Shown here piece by piece: positions 1 through 12,629 of a stretch of 64,000 nt of DNA. The notes below the pieces were generated by a model. That model did no database searches. It worked only from the letters and a program-made list of their open reading frames with translations, and was not told the origin of the DNA. This stretch comes from an uncultured Eubacteriales bacterium (lineage in GTDB: Bacteria; Bacillota; Clostridia; Christensenellales; Aristaeellaceae). The stretch covers positions 1 through 64,000 of the forward strand of contig CACWZP010000015.1 in assembly GCA_902765395.1 (NCBI GenBank). The letters run 5' to 3'. Each line of letters begins with the position of its first letter. Position 1 is the first letter of the stretch. Made by a program: the position numbers and the translations under genes.

Positions 1-362
1 ATGGAAGCGGCCTGGTGAAGCCCGTGAAGGAGGGCACGGTGAAGATCACCGTCACCACGCGGAACAAGAAGAAGGCCACGATCACGGTGAAGGTGGTCGA
101 CCCCTTCAAGCCCACCGGCATCAGCATCACCAACGGCAAGACGGTGACGATTAAGGTGGGCGAGACGCTGAAGCTGGGCACGCAGCTGAAGCCCACCACG
201 GCGCAGTCGGAGCTGACGTGGAAGAGCGCCAACAAGAAGATCGCCACGGTGGACGCGACCGGCACGGTGAAGGCCCTGAAGAAGGGCAAGGTGAAGATCA
301 CCGTAACCAGCAAAAAGAACAAGAAGGTGAAGGCCACGATCACCATCAAGGTGGAGCCGTAA
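1..362 (+). CDS. Big_2 (Ig-like) domain surface protein, 3' end only
   Basis: The reading frame is open from the window edge (frame of base 3) to TAA at 360-362, so only the C-terminus is visible. It holds the end of one and all of a second bacterial Ig-like group 2 domain. The typical marks are a TLKLGTQLKP-like strand, WKSANKKIATVDATGTVKAL and a closing VKITVTSKKNKK strand. Such domains are stalks in secreted or wall-attached proteins of Clostridia. The composition is Lys/Thr-rich and no sorting signal follows the last domain. The job of the missing N-terminal part cannot be told. Confidence 0.8.
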   Translation, partial: GSGLVKPVKEGTVKITVTTRNKKKATITVKVVDPFKPTGISITNGKTVTIKVGETLKLGTQLKPTTAQSELTWKSANKKIATVDATGTVKALKKGKVKITVTSKKNKKVKATITIKVEP

Positions 363-373
363 AAATATAATGC

Positions 374-481
374 AGATTCCTGACTACGCTCGGAATGACA
401 GCACTTTGTGTTGATGGATCGTCCCGGGTGGAGTCGCGAGTATGAATGCGGATTTCCCGCCTTCGCTCAAAATGACAGCAC
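374..481. repeat. two degenerate copies of the CTTCGCTC..ATGACA dispersed repeat
   Basis: About 30 bases at 374-404 and 449-481 share the pattern GATTyC...CGCTCrrAATGACAGCAC. Related copies lie at 25806-25880 and 44689-44776. With the terminator at 515 these fill the spacer after the Big_2 gene; no gene is visible here. Confidence 0.55.
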
Positions 482-514
482 ATCGGTTATTTCGCGTGGG
501 AACGTCAGAGTACG

Positions 515-555
515 AACCCGGGGCCGCCTCGAAAGGGGCGGCCCCGGGTTTGTCT
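515..555 (+). terminator. Rho-independent terminator
   Basis: A perfect 14-bp stem (515-528 with 537-550) closes an 8-base loop and is followed by TGTCTTTATC. It faces the Big_2 gene and also separates it from the convergent minus-strand pair. The inner stem and loop are nearly the same sequence as the terminator at 4896. Confidence 0.75.
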
Positions 556-595
556 TTATCGTCAGTGGCAAAACGGGCGCGAGCGCGCCCTATAG

Positions 596-1297
596 TTATA
601 CTGGCTGCACCAGCACGGCGAACAGCCAGAACGCCGCGGCGCAGGCCAACGCCAGCAGCGCCATCAGTACGCGGCCGACGACGCGGGAGAAGCGGTGGTC
701 GGTGACCTGGGCGCCGTCGGCTTCGGCCTCGAAGGCGCGGTACACCTGGGAGGGCTGGGGGATGCCGGGGCCGCCCTGGGACAGCAGGCGCTTGAGCCGC
801 CGGGCGATCAGCTGCTCGGCGCGGGCGCGGTCCTGGCCGGACAGGTTCCGGCGGCAGCGGGCTTCGAATCGGCTCAATTCCGCGCGCACCTGGTTCTGGC
901 CCATGCCGGTCAGCCGGGAGATGGCCTTCGCAGACAGGCCGCAGCCGTGGCGCAGCACCGCCAGGCGCTGGATCTCCACCCGCTCCTGGGCCAGCTGGCC
1001 GAGCACGGGATCGTCGCTGGCGTCGGCGTAACCCGGCCAGGTGAACTCCGCCCGGTCAGCTTCCTCGGACAGCGCCGCGTCGAAGGCCTCCTGGCGCAGC
1101 GCGCCGCGAAGGCGCTCCCGGAAGCCCATGCCCCCGGAGGCGTTTTGCAGCCACACGTCCAGGATCGCGCTGCGCAGGGCGTACTCCGCCAGATCGTAGT
1201 TGCCGCACATGGCGTGGGCGGCGTTGAACAGCTCGGGATAGATGGGCTCCACGTTCCGGAACCAGGCCCGGAGCTGTTCGGAGGTCTGCTGCTGCAT
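596..1297 (-). CDS. sigma-factor-like protein with C-terminal membrane anchor
   Basis: This is a 233-residue protein, started at the ATG at 1297 because AAGGAG lies just upstream. Residues about 15-60 resemble an ECF sigma region 2 helix bundle. A later segment (GLSAKAISRLTGMGQNQVRAE) looks like a region 4 helix-turn-helix. The last 25 residues form a hydrophobic helix (RVLMALLALACAAAFWLFAV). A sigma-like DNA-binding body with a tail anchor is unusual; it may be a membrane-held regulator or a degenerate sigma factor. The start lies 2 bp after the stop of the upstream membrane protein gene, so the two are co-transcribed. The family assignment is inference from short motifs. Confidence 0.55.
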   Translation of the reverse strand: MQQQTSEQLRAWFRNVEPIYPELFNAAHAMCGNYDLAEYALRSAILDVWLQNASGGMGFRERLRGALRQEAFDAALSEEADRAEFTWPGYADASDDPVLGQLAQERVEIQRLAVLRHGCGLSAKAISRLTGMGQNQVRAELSRFEARCRRNLSGQDRARAEQLIARRLKRLLSQGGPGIPQPSQVYRAFEAEADGAQVTDHRFSRVVGRVLMALLALACAAAFWLFAVLVQPV

Positions 1298-1299
1298 GG

Positions 1300-1662
1300 T
1301 CAGGCTCCTTTGCGTTTGTCGGTCCACAGCGCCTTGCCCCGCTGCACGAGCACATGGCCCGCCGCCGCGCCGATCAGGGACATGAAGGCGGTTAAAAGCC
1401 CAGCGCCGGCCGGCGGCGCGAAGCCCCACAGCGCATAATGGGCGGCGTAGAGGCAGGGGGCGGGGGCCAGCCAGGCCAGGTAGTTGTTCAGACCCCGGCG
1501 GGTGGCCTGGCAGGCGGAAAACAGCCCCGCCAGGGGCATGCCGCCCCACAGCAGGACGCCGCCGGGGATCGCGCCCCAGCCCACGGCCAGCGACGCCAGC
1601 AGCCCCGCCAAAAGCATCTCGACGGCCTGAAGAAGCCAGGCCAGGATCCATCTGTGTTTCAT
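1300..1662 (-). CDS. small hydrophobic membrane protein, unknown function
   Basis: This 120-residue protein has about four hydrophobic segments and a basic C-terminus (WTDKRKGA). It is the first gene of a two-gene minus-strand operon with the sigma-like protein. I do not recognise the family. No Shine-Dalgarno precedes the ATG; instead a TATAAT box ends 6 bases upstream, so the message may be leaderless. The pairing with a tail-anchored regulator suggests a membrane partner for it, which is inference. Confidence 0.6.
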   Translation of the reverse strand: MKHRWILAWLLQAVEMLLAGLLASLAVGWGAIPGGVLLWGGMPLAGLFSACQATRRGLNNYLAWLAPAPCLYAAHYALWGFAPPAGAGLLTAFMSLIGAAAGHVLVQRGKALWTDKRKGA

Positions 1663-1668
1663 GGTGCT

Positions 1669-1697
1669 ATTATACCCTGAAACCGCGGGAAAGACAA
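1669..1697 (-). promoter_or_regulatory. sigma-A promoter giving a possibly leaderless mRNA
   Basis: On the minus strand TTGTCT (1692-1697), a 17-bp spacer and TATAAT (1669-1674) are followed by only 6 bases before the ATG at 1662. Transcription from the usual distance would begin at or within a base of the start codon. Confidence 0.7.
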
Positions 1698-1718
1698 GAG
1701 CCGGAATGATGGGGCTCG

Positions 1719-1791
1719 ACTACCAATGGTGTAAAAACACAATCCCTGGATAATTCATTTTTGGGATGAAACAGGTTACACTATTGGTAGT
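1719..1791. promoter_or_regulatory. paired dyad operator sites between divergent genes
   Basis: Two 16-bp sequences at 1719-1734 and 1776-1791 are inverted copies of each other with one mismatch. Each is also an internal dyad built on ACTA-YYRR-TrGT; the right one is perfect, CACTATTGGTAGTG. They lie between the minus-strand promoter at 1669 and the XRE start at 1816. They are candidate binding sites for that XRE protein, with possible looping. Confidence 0.6.
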
Positions 1792-1815
1792 GAACACGCA
1801 CGGGAGGGCGATAAC

Positions 1816-2133
1816 ATGGATTATGAGAAGCTGGGCGTGCGGGTGCGCCAGCAGCGGGTGTTGAACCGGCTGACCCAGGAGCAGCTGGCCGAGAAGGCCG
1901 GGGTCTCAAGCTCCTTCATCGGCCATATCGAGCGGGGCGAGAAGAAGGCCAGCGTGGAGACGGTGGTGGCCCTGTGCAACGCCATGGACATTTCTCCATC
2001 GGTGCTGTTGCAGGATTCCCTGTCCGACGCCGTGCTGCACAGCCAGCTGAATTTCGAGAAGGACAACCAGGAGCTGCTGGAGGGCCTGATGCACCTGCTG
2101 CGCGAGCACAACCAGAAGACCCGGGATTATTGA
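1816..2133 (+). CDS. XRE-family transcriptional regulator
   Basis: The 105-residue protein has an N-terminal helix-turn-helix of the Cro/CI type (about residues 7-62, with LTQEQLAEKAGVSSSFIGHI) and a short helical tail ending LLREHNQKTRDY. A GGGAGG box sits 8-9 bases before the ATG. It is divergent from the membrane protein / sigma-like pair, and twin dyads lie between them. It probably represses itself and perhaps the divergent operon. The protein encoded by the frameshifted gene at 25442 is visibly similar. Confidence 0.85.
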   Translation: MDYEKLGVRVRQQRVLNRLTQEQLAEKAGVSSSFIGHIERGEKKASVETVVALCNAMDISPSVLLQDSLSDAVLHSQLNFEKDNQELLEGLMHLLREHNQKTRDY

Positions 2134-2168
2134 TTTTTGCGAACAGACGGGAATAACGCGCGCGGCGC

Positions 2169-2197
2169 TTGACGCTTGCGTGTTAATGTGGTATATT
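2169..2197 (+). promoter_or_regulatory. sigma-A promoter of yerC-pcrA
   Basis: TTGACG (2169-2174), 17-bp spacer, TATATT (2192-2197), preceded by a TGTGG extended -10. Confidence 0.8.
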
Positions 2198-2248
2198 ATT
2201 AATACGCGTACCTGAGAAATACAATACACGAATGAGGAGGGTTGAAGC

Positions 2249-2551
2249 ATGTTTTCATCCAGACTGCAAAGCAAGCAGACCGACAACCTGGCCAAGGCGT
2301 TCCTGGCCCTGGAAAACGTGGAGGACTGCTACCGCCTGTTTGAGGATCTGTTTACCATCCGGGAGATTCAGGACCTGTCCCAGCGGCTGGAAGTGGCCCA
2401 GCTTTTGAAGAGCCAGGCGACCTACACCGAAATCGTGGAAAAGACCGGCGTCTCCACCGCCACGATCGGCCGCGTGAACCGGGCGCTGAACTATGGCGCG
2501 GGCGGCTATCAGAAGGTGCTGGAGAGCCTGGACAAAAAGGACGCCGATTAA
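2249..2551 (+). CDS. yerC: YerC/YecD family TrpR-related protein
   Basis: The 100-residue protein carries a TrpR/YerC-like helical fold. Its helix-turn-helix is LEVAQLLKSQATYTEIVEKT followed by GVSTATIGRVNRAL. GGAGGG precedes the ATG. The stop codon abuts the pcrA start with no gap, which indicates translational coupling. The order yerC then pcrA then ligA matches B. subtilis, although pcrB is missing here. The DNA target of this family is unknown. Confidence 0.85.
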   Translation: MFSSRLQSKQTDNLAKAFLALENVEDCYRLFEDLFTIREIQDLSQRLEVAQLLKSQATYTEIVEKTGVSTATIGRVNRALNYGAGGYQKVLESLDKKDAD

Positions 2552-6997
<4,446 letters not shown>

Positions 6998-7092
6998 AGT
7001 AAGTCTTCATAATCCCTGACATGACTTGGAAACGGGATCAATTCGGAATTTCGGTTTAATTTTCCGCAACCCCATAGGCAAGCGCAGGTTGT

Positions 7093-7103
7093 TGTGGTAT
7101 AAT
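7093..7103 (+). promoter_or_regulatory. extended -10 promoter of yicC
   Basis: TGTGGTATAAT with no convincing -35. Start about 50 bases before the yicC ATG. Confidence 0.65.
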
Positions 7104-7153
7104 ATCTTTGGGATTTTATCATCCGCCGAAGAGGCGAGCTGGGAGACGGGACT

Positions 7154-8032
7154 ATGTTGAGCATGACGGGTTATGGCCGCGCGGCGAAGGAGATCGACGG
7201 CCGCCAGATGACGGTGGAGGTCAAGAGCGTGAACCACCGCTTCCTGGACCTCTCGTTCCGGATGCCCCGGAACCTGATGTTCCTGGAGGACGGGGCCCGC
7301 AGGATCATCGGCCAGCGGCTGTCCCGGGGCCACGTGGACGTGTTCGTGACCTATCGCAACCTGCGCACGGATTCCCGCAAGGTGCTGGCGGACGAGGCGC
7401 TGTTCAACGCCTATGCCGAGGCACTGCAGCAGCTGAGCGCGGTCTCCGGCGACGGGCTGCGGGACGACCGCACGCTGATGACCATCGCCCGGATGCCCGA
7501 CGTGCTGACGGTCACTGAGGCCGAGGAGGACCAGGAGGCCGTGGCGGCGCTGATGGAAGCGGCGCTGAACGAGGCGCTGGACGGCCTGATCGCCATGCGC
7601 CGGCGGGAGGGCGAGGCCATGAAGGCGGACCTGTCCGGCCGGGTGGACGCCATCAAGCGCATGACCGACGCCGTGGAGGCGCGCTATCCCCAGACCGTGG
7701 AGGAGTACACCCAGCGGCTCAAGGCCGCCGTGCAGGAGCTGGTGGGCAGCGAGGTGGACGAGACGCGGCTGATGATGGAGGTGGCCATCATGGCCGACCG
7801 AAGCGCCATCGCCGAGGAGACCGTGCGGCTCAACAGCCATGTGCAGCAGCTGCGGGAGCTGTTCGAGAGCGATCAGCCCATCGGCCGGCGCATCGACTTC
7901 ATCGTGCAGGAGCTGAACCGCGAGGTGAACACCATCTCCTCCAAGTCCCAGGACATCCCCATCACTCAGCTGACCGTCGACTTGAAGGCGGAAATCGAAA
8001 AGCTGCGGGAGCAGCTGCAAAATATCGAGTGA
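7154..8032 (+). CDS. yicC: YicC/YloC family endoribonuclease
   Basis: This 292-residue protein begins MLSMTGYGRA, the family hallmark, and ends with the conserved block FIVQELNREVNTI..KSQDIPITQL and an acidic-helix C-terminus. E. coli YicC is an endoribonuclease acting with polynucleotide phosphorylase on small RNAs; B. subtilis YloC is its homolog. GGGAG lies 8 bases before the ATG. It heads the long housekeeping block. In most Clostridia remA sits between it and gmk, but here only 40 bases do. Confidence 0.93.
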   Translation: MLSMTGYGRAAKEIDGRQMTVEVKSVNHRFLDLSFRMPRNLMFLEDGARRIIGQRLSRGHVDVFVTYRNLRTDSRKVLADEALFNAYAEALQQLSAVSGDGLRDDRTLMTIARMPDVLTVTEAEEDQEAVAALMEAALNEALDGLIAMRRREGEAMKADLSGRVDAIKRMTDAVEARYPQTVEEYTQRLKAAVQELVGSEVDETRLMMEVAIMADRSAIAEETVRLNSHVQQLRELFESDQPIGRRIDFIVQELNREVNTISSKSQDIPITQLTVDLKAEIEKLREQLQNIE

Positions 8033-8072
8033 CCCCGGTTTCCCAATACATAAGAAAAAGGGGCGATACCAC

Positions 8073-8717
8073 ATGGACAATCGAGGCAGGCTGTTTGTCA
8101 TCTCCGGCCCGGCGGGCGCGGGCAAGACCGAAATCGTCAAGAAGCTGATCGAAAAGCACCCGGACGTGAAGCTGTCCGTGTCCTGTACCACCCGCGCGCC
8201 GCGCCCCGGCGAGGTGAACGGCGTGAACTACCACTTCGTCAGCGACGAGCGCTTCACTGAGCTGGTGAACGAAGGCGCGTTTTACGAGTGGGCCCACGTG
8301 CACCAGAACCGCTACGGCACGCTGAAGAGCACCGTGCAGGACGAGCTGGCCGAGGGCCACGACCTGATCCTGGAGATCGACGTGCAGGGCTGCCTGCAGG
8401 CCATGGCCCAGGACGACACCGTCACCGGCATCTTCGTCTGCCCGCCCAGCCGGGAGAACCTGGAGCGGCGGCTGCGGGGCCGGGGCACCGAGACGGAGGA
8501 ATCCATCCGCGTGCGGCTGAACAACGTGGCCGGCGAGGTGGCCACCGCCTACAAGTACCACTACGTGATCATCCACCAGGACTGGAGCGACGTGCCCAAC
8601 GCCCTGGAGATCGCGGCGGATGAGGCCTATGCCATCATCTCTGCCAGGCGGCTGGAGATCGCAAACCGAAGGGATTTCCTGGACCACCTGAGCGCCTCGC
8701 TTCTCAATCAGGAATGA
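8073..8717 (+). CDS. gmk: guanylate kinase
   Basis: The 214-residue kinase converts GMP and ATP to GDP and ADP. The P-loop is GPAGAGKT at residues 12-19. The GMP-binding region has SCTTRAPRPGEVNGVNYHF, followed by FYEWAHVHQNRYGT and ILEIDVQG. The family norm in the P-loop is GPSGxGK, so Ala14 replaces the usual Ser. The stop codon and last two codons (CAG GAA TGA) lie in a heptamer repeat. The position between yicC and rpoZ is canonical. Confidence 0.95.
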   Translation: MDNRGRLFVISGPAGAGKTEIVKKLIEKHPDVKLSVSCTTRAPRPGEVNGVNYHFVSDERFTELVNEGAFYEWAHVHQNRYGTLKSTVQDELAEGHDLILEIDVQGCLQAMAQDDTVTGIFVCPPSRENLERRLRGRGTETEESIRVRLNNVAGEVATAYKYHYVIIHQDWSDVPNALEIAADEAYAIISARRLEIANRRDFLDHLSASLLNQE

Positions 8718-8781
8718 GGAGTGAGGAATGAGGAATGAGGAATGAAATGTGTTCGCTATTGATTCCTGATTCCTCATTCAA
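8710..8781. repeat. heptamer inverted-repeat element between gmk and rpoZ
   Basis: The left arm, about five GAGGAAT-type units (8710-8747), begins inside the gmk stop. The right arm (8759-8780) is the complement, ATTCCTGATTCCTCATTCA. Together they could form a long hairpin in the mRNA between gmk and rpoZ. Confidence 0.85.
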
Positions 8782-8819
8782 ACATCGACATTTGATTTGA
8801 ACAAGGAGGATATTTCATC

Positions 8820-9035
8820 ATGATGACCGAACCCCCCATTGGCGAGCTGCTGGAAAAGGTTGACTGCCGCTATACCCTGGCGGTGGAGGCGGCCAAGCGC
8901 GCCCGCGAGATCATCGGCGGCAGCCTGCCGCTGATCGACACCAAGGAGACCAAGCCGCTGTCCATCGCCATCGAGGAGATCAACCGCCGGCTGATCACCT
9001 ATACCCGCGACGAGGAAGCGGAAGACGAGGAATAA
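8820..9035 (+). CDS. rpoZ: RNA polymerase omega subunit
   Basis: The 71-residue omega subunit helps assemble RNA polymerase by clamping the beta-prime subunit. It has the family pattern [27 protein letters not shown] and [16 protein letters not shown] lies 10 bases before the first of two adjacent ATGs, so 8820 is preferred over 8823. It lies in its standard place between gmk and coaBC. Confidence 0.93.
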   Translation: MMTEPPIGELLEKVDCRYTLAVEAAKRAREIIGGSLPLIDTKETKPLSIAIEEINRRLITYTRDEEAEDEE

Positions 9036-9073
9036 TTGAACCGCAAGGTGACTGAAACCATCTGGACCCAGAC

Positions 9074-9110
9074 AGCGAAACCCGACGTTTGATCGGTTTC
9101 GCTTCTTTGG
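9074..9110 (+). terminator. weak terminator or attenuator between rpoZ and coaBC
   Basis: AGCGAAACC (9074-9082) pairs with GGTTTCGCT (9095-9103) across a 12-base loop and is followed by TCTTTGG. It probably gives partial termination inside the operon. Confidence 0.45.
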
Positions 9111-9131
9111 GTTGTAAGGGAGGCAGGAAAA

Positions 9132-10325
9132 GTGCTGAAGGACAAGCAAATCGTGCTGGGCGTGACGGGCGGCATCGCGGCCTACAAGGCCTGCGATTTG
9201 ACCAGCCGGCTGGTGAAGGCCGGGGCGAAGGTGCGGGTGGTGCTGACGGAAAACGCCATGAAGTTCGTGCCGCCGCTGACCTTTGAGACCCTCAGCGGGA
9301 ACGCCGCCTCCACCGACACCTTCGCGCCGCGGCGGGAGCTGGAGCACATCGCGCTGGCCAAGTGGGCGGACGCCTTCGTGATCGCCCCGGCCACGGCCAA
9401 CTGCCTGGCCAAGCTGGCTGGCGGCATCGCCGACGACCTGCTCTCCACCACCGCGCTGGCCATGACCGCGCCGCTCTTGATCGCCCCGGCGATGAACAGC
9501 AACATGTGGCGGCACCCAGCCACCCAGGCGAATATGCAGACCCTGATCGAGCGCGGCGCGAAGACCGTGGGCCCCGGCGTGGGCCGCCTGGCCTGCGGGG
9601 ACGACGACGTGGGCCGCATGGCCGAGCCCCCGGAGATCGTGGAGGCGCTGGACGCGCTCCTGAACGCGAAGCGGGACCTGGAGGGCGTGCGGGTGATGGT
9701 GACCGCGGGCCCCACCGTGGAGCGCATCGACCCGGTGCGCTACATCACCAACCGCTCCACCGGCAAGATGGGCTACGCCATCGCCGAGGCCGCGCGGGAT
9801 CGCGGGGCGGAGGTGGCGCTGGTGTCCGGGCCGGTGAACCTGGCCGCGCCCAAGGGTGTGGAGCTGGTGTCCATCCAGTCCAGCGCGGACCTGTGCGCGG
9901 CGGTGCTGGCGCGCGGGGAATGGGCGGACGTGGTGATCCAGGCCGCCGCCCCGGCGGACTTCACCCCCGAGACCACCGCCGCCAGCAAGATCAAGAAGAC
10001 GGGCGAGGGCATGACCCTGCGCCTCAAGAACACCATCGACATCGCCGCCGAGCTGGGAAAGCGCAAGCATCCCGGCCAGGTGCTGGTGGCCTTCGCCGCC
10101 GAGACGGACGACATGATCGAAAACGCCAAGGGCAAGCTGTCGAAGAAGAACGCGGACCTGGTGGTGGCCAACGACGTGAGCCGCACGGACGCGGGCTTCG
10201 GCGTGGACACCAACGCCGTCACGCTGATCACCGCCCAGGGCGAGACGGCCCTGCCGCTGATGCGCAAGCGGGACGCGGCCGACGGCATACTGGACGCGGT
10301 GGTGAAACTGAGGCAGGGGAAATGA
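9132..10325 (+). CDS. coaBC: bifunctional phosphopantothenoylcysteine decarboxylase / phosphopantothenate-cysteine ligase
   Basis: The 397-residue fusion carries out two steps of coenzyme A synthesis. The N-terminal FMN-dependent CoaC part has GGIAAYKACDL, PATANCLAKLA, PAMNSNMW and the substrate-clamp cysteine in GRLACG. The C-terminal CoaB part starts near residue 185 with MVTAGPTVERIDPVRYITN and STGKMG. The start is GTG, with GGAGGCAGG just upstream. It overlaps the next start by 4 bases. Confidence 0.96.
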   Translation: MLKDKQIVLGVTGGIAAYKACDLTSRLVKAGAKVRVVLTENAMKFVPPLTFETLSGNAASTDTFAPRRELEHIALAKWADAFVIAPATANCLAKLAGGIADDLLSTTALAMTAPLLIAPAMNSNMWRHPATQANMQTLIERGAKTVGPGVGRLACGDDDVGRMAEPPEIVEALDALLNAKRDLEGVRVMVTAGPTVERIDPVRYITNRSTGKMGYAIAEAARDRGAEVALVSGPVNLAAPKGVELVSIQSSADLCAAVLARGEWADVVIQAAAPADFTPETTAASKIKKTGEGMTLRLKNTIDIAAELGKRKHPGQVLVAFAAETDDMIENAKGKLSKKNADLVVANDVSRTDAGFGVDTNAVTLITAQGETALPLMRKRDAADGILDAVVKLRQGK

Positions 10326-12547
10326 CCTACGCCAACGTGATCGTGGACCTGTCCGCCGAGGCGGTGGACCGGCAGTTCAGCTATGCCGTGCCCGAGGGCA
10401 TGGACGTTCAACCCGGCCAGCTGGTGCAGGTGCCCTTCGGCCCGCGGACGCTGGAGGGCTTCGTGGTGTCGCTGTCGGACAGCTGCAATGTCCCGCCGGA
10501 GAAGGTGAAGCCCGTTTGCGGCGTCGTCCGCGAGGAGCCGGTGGTCCTGCCGGACCTGATGGAGCTGGCGGAGTGGATGCACGTGCGCTACCTGTGCAAC
10601 CTGGTGGACGCGCTCCGGCTGATGCTGCCCGCCCAGATGCGGGGCGGCCGCGTGCGGGAGCGCACGACGCGCTGGGCGCGGCTGAACCTGACGGACGGGG
10701 AGCTGGAGGCCTTCATTGCCGCCAATCCCCGGGCAAAGAAGCAGATCGAGCTGCTTAAGGCCCTGAAGGACGGCGACATGGAGACCGCCGGAATCGAGAC
10801 GAAGTCCGCCCTGAAGGCACTGGTGGACAAGGGCGCGGTGACGATCCGCGAAAGCGAACAGCGGCGCACGCCCCACGCGCTTTCAAACGACGAGCGCACC
10901 GCCGACCCGGCGCTGCTGCCCGAACAGAAGCGGGCGGTGGAGACACTGACGGCGGCGCTTTCCGGCGGCGGGCGGTTCCTGCTGCACGGCGTCACCGGCA
11001 GCGGCAAGACGGAGGTCTACATCCGCCTGATCCGCCGGGCGCTGGAGATGGGCAAGAGCGCCATCGTGCTGGTGCCGGAGATCGCCCTGACGCCCCAGAT
11101 GGTGGCCTGGCTGCACGGCCGCTTCGGCGGCGACGCCGCGGTGCTGCACTCGGCCCTGTCCGCCGGGGAGCGCTTCGATGAGTGGCGGCGCATCCGCTCC
11201 GGCGAGGCCCGGGTGGTCATCGGGGCGCGCAGCGCCGTGTTCGCGCCGGTTCAAAACCTGGGCGTGATCGTGGTGGACGAGGAGCACGAGACCACCTACC
11301 AGTCCGACCACCGCCCCCGCTACGACGCCCGGGAGGTGGCCTGGAAGCGGGCCGCGCAGCACGGGGCCGTGCTGCTGCTGGGCAGCGCCACGCCCTCCAT
11401 CAGCACCTATATGCGGGCCATGCCCGGGGTGCGGCCGGAGAACCGGCTTGCGCTGATCGAGCTGCGCCAGCGGGCCAACGGGCGGCCGCTTCCCGAGGTG
11501 GAGATCGTGGACATGCGCGGCGAGTTCGAGCGCGGCAACCACTCCATCTTCTCGGCGAAGCTGGCCACGGAGCTTCGCGCCTGCCTGGACGGCGGGCACC
11601 AGGCCATGCTGTTCATCAACCGCCGGGGGCATTCCACCTTCGTCAGCTGCCGCAAGTGCGGCTATGTGGTGAAGTGCGACCAGTGCGACGTGTCCATGAC
11701 CTGGCACCAGGCGGAAAACGCCCTGCGCTGCCACTACTGCGGCAAGACCCTGCCGCCGCCGAAGGCCTGCCCCAGATGCTCAAGCGCCTACATCAAGTAC
11801 TTCGGCGCGGGCACCCAGAAGGTGCAGGAGGAGGTGCGCCGCCTGTTCCCCGACGCCCGCGTGGCGCGGATGGACGTGGACACCACCCGGGAGAAGGACG
11901 CCCACGAGCGCATCCTGAACCGCTTCCGCAGCGGCGAGGCCAACGTGCTGGTGGGCACCCAGATGATCGCCAAGGGGCTGGACTTCCCCAACGTGGCACT
12001 GGTGGGCGTGGTGGCGGCGGATCTGTCGCTGAACCTGCCGGATTTCCGCAGCGTGGAGCGCACCTTCCAGCTGATCACCCAGGTGGCGGGCCGGGCGGGC
12101 CGGGCGGACGTGCCCGGGCGCGTGGTGGTGCAGACCTACGACCCGGACCACTACGGCATCCAGCTGGCCGCGGCCCAGGACTACCGCGCCTTCTACACCA
12201 GGGAGAGCGCCTATCGCCGCGCCGCGCTGTACCCGCCGTTCACGGTGATCGCCCGGATCATCTACAGCGGCCGGGACGCCGACGCGGTGCAGGCCGCCGC
12301 CAAGGCCGCCGAAAAGGCGCTGGGGGAATACCTGGACGACACGGACGCGCGCGCTGACACGATACACCTGGGGGCCATGGAGGCCCCGATCAAAATGATT
12401 CGCGGCAAGACGCGCTGGCAGGTGCTTTTGAAGCTCTACTTCAAGGCGGATCTGGAGGCCGTGGCCGGGAAGATGCAGGCCCTGGCCGACGAGGCTCCCG
12501 CGGGCACCCGGGCGGAGCTGGAGGTCAATCCAAACAATCTGTTTTAG
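10322..12547 (+). CDS. priA: primosomal protein N', replication restart helicase
   Basis: This 741-residue helicase reloads the replisome at stalled forks. The N-terminal 3'-DNA-binding domain is followed by Walker A GVTGSGKT, DEEHE, and a cysteine-rich insert of paired zinc ribbons (CRKCGYVVKCDQC, then CHYCGK and CPRC). A C-terminal helicase lobe with QMIAKGLDFPNV and QVAGRAGR follows. The start ATG overlaps the coaBC stop (ATGA), so the pair is translationally coupled. The frame is open far upstream inside coaBC, but no homology supports that extension. Confidence 0.96.
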   Translation: MTYANVIVDLSAEAVDRQFSYAVPEGMDVQPGQLVQVPFGPRTLEGFVVSLSDSCNVPPEKVKPVCGVVREEPVVLPDLMELAEWMHVRYLCNLVDALRLMLPAQMRGGRVRERTTRWARLNLTDGELEAFIAANPRAKKQIELLKALKDGDMETAGIETKSALKALVDKGAVTIRESEQRRTPHALSNDERTADPALLPEQKRAVETLTAALSGGGRFLLHGVTGSGKTEVYIRLIRRALEMGKSAIVLVPEIALTPQMVAWLHGRFGGDAAVLHSALSAGERFDEWRRIRSGEARVVIGARSAVFAPVQNLGVIVVDEEHETTYQSDHRPRYDAREVAWKRAAQHGAVLLLGSATPSISTYMRAMPGVRPENRLALIELRQRANGRPLPEVEIVDMRGEFERGNHSIFSAKLATELRACLDGGHQAMLFINRRGHSTFVSCRKCGYVVKCDQCDVSMTWHQAENALRCHYCGKTLPPPKACPRCSSAYIKYFGAGTQKVQEEVRRLFPDARVARMDVDTTREKDAHERILNRFRSGEANVLVGTQMIAKGLDFPNVALVGVVAADLSLNLPDFRSVERTFQLITQVAGRAGRADVPGRVVVQTYDPDHYGIQLAAAQDYRAFYTRESAYRRAALYPPFTVIARIIYSGRDADAVQAAAKAAEKALGEYLDDTDARADTIHLGAMEAPIKMIRGKTRWQVLLKLYFKADLEAVAGKMQALADEAPAGTRAELEVNPNNLF

Positions 12548-12629
12548 GGAGCGGGAACAGGGACGGCGAAGCCGGAAGAGGCCGCCGCCCGCCTGAAATC
12601 CCGTCAATAGAATCACTGGAGGCAAAAAC

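Noticed and set aside
408..1031. Plus-strand frames over the sigma-like gene
   Set aside because: Arg/Ser/Pro-rich shadow of the minus-strand gene; no SD; crosses a terminator.
9362..10321. In-frame extension of priA by 320 codons upstream
   Set aside because: It lies entirely inside coaBC, reads as Arg/Gly-rich shadow, and the ATGA overlap at 10322 gives the normal PriA length.
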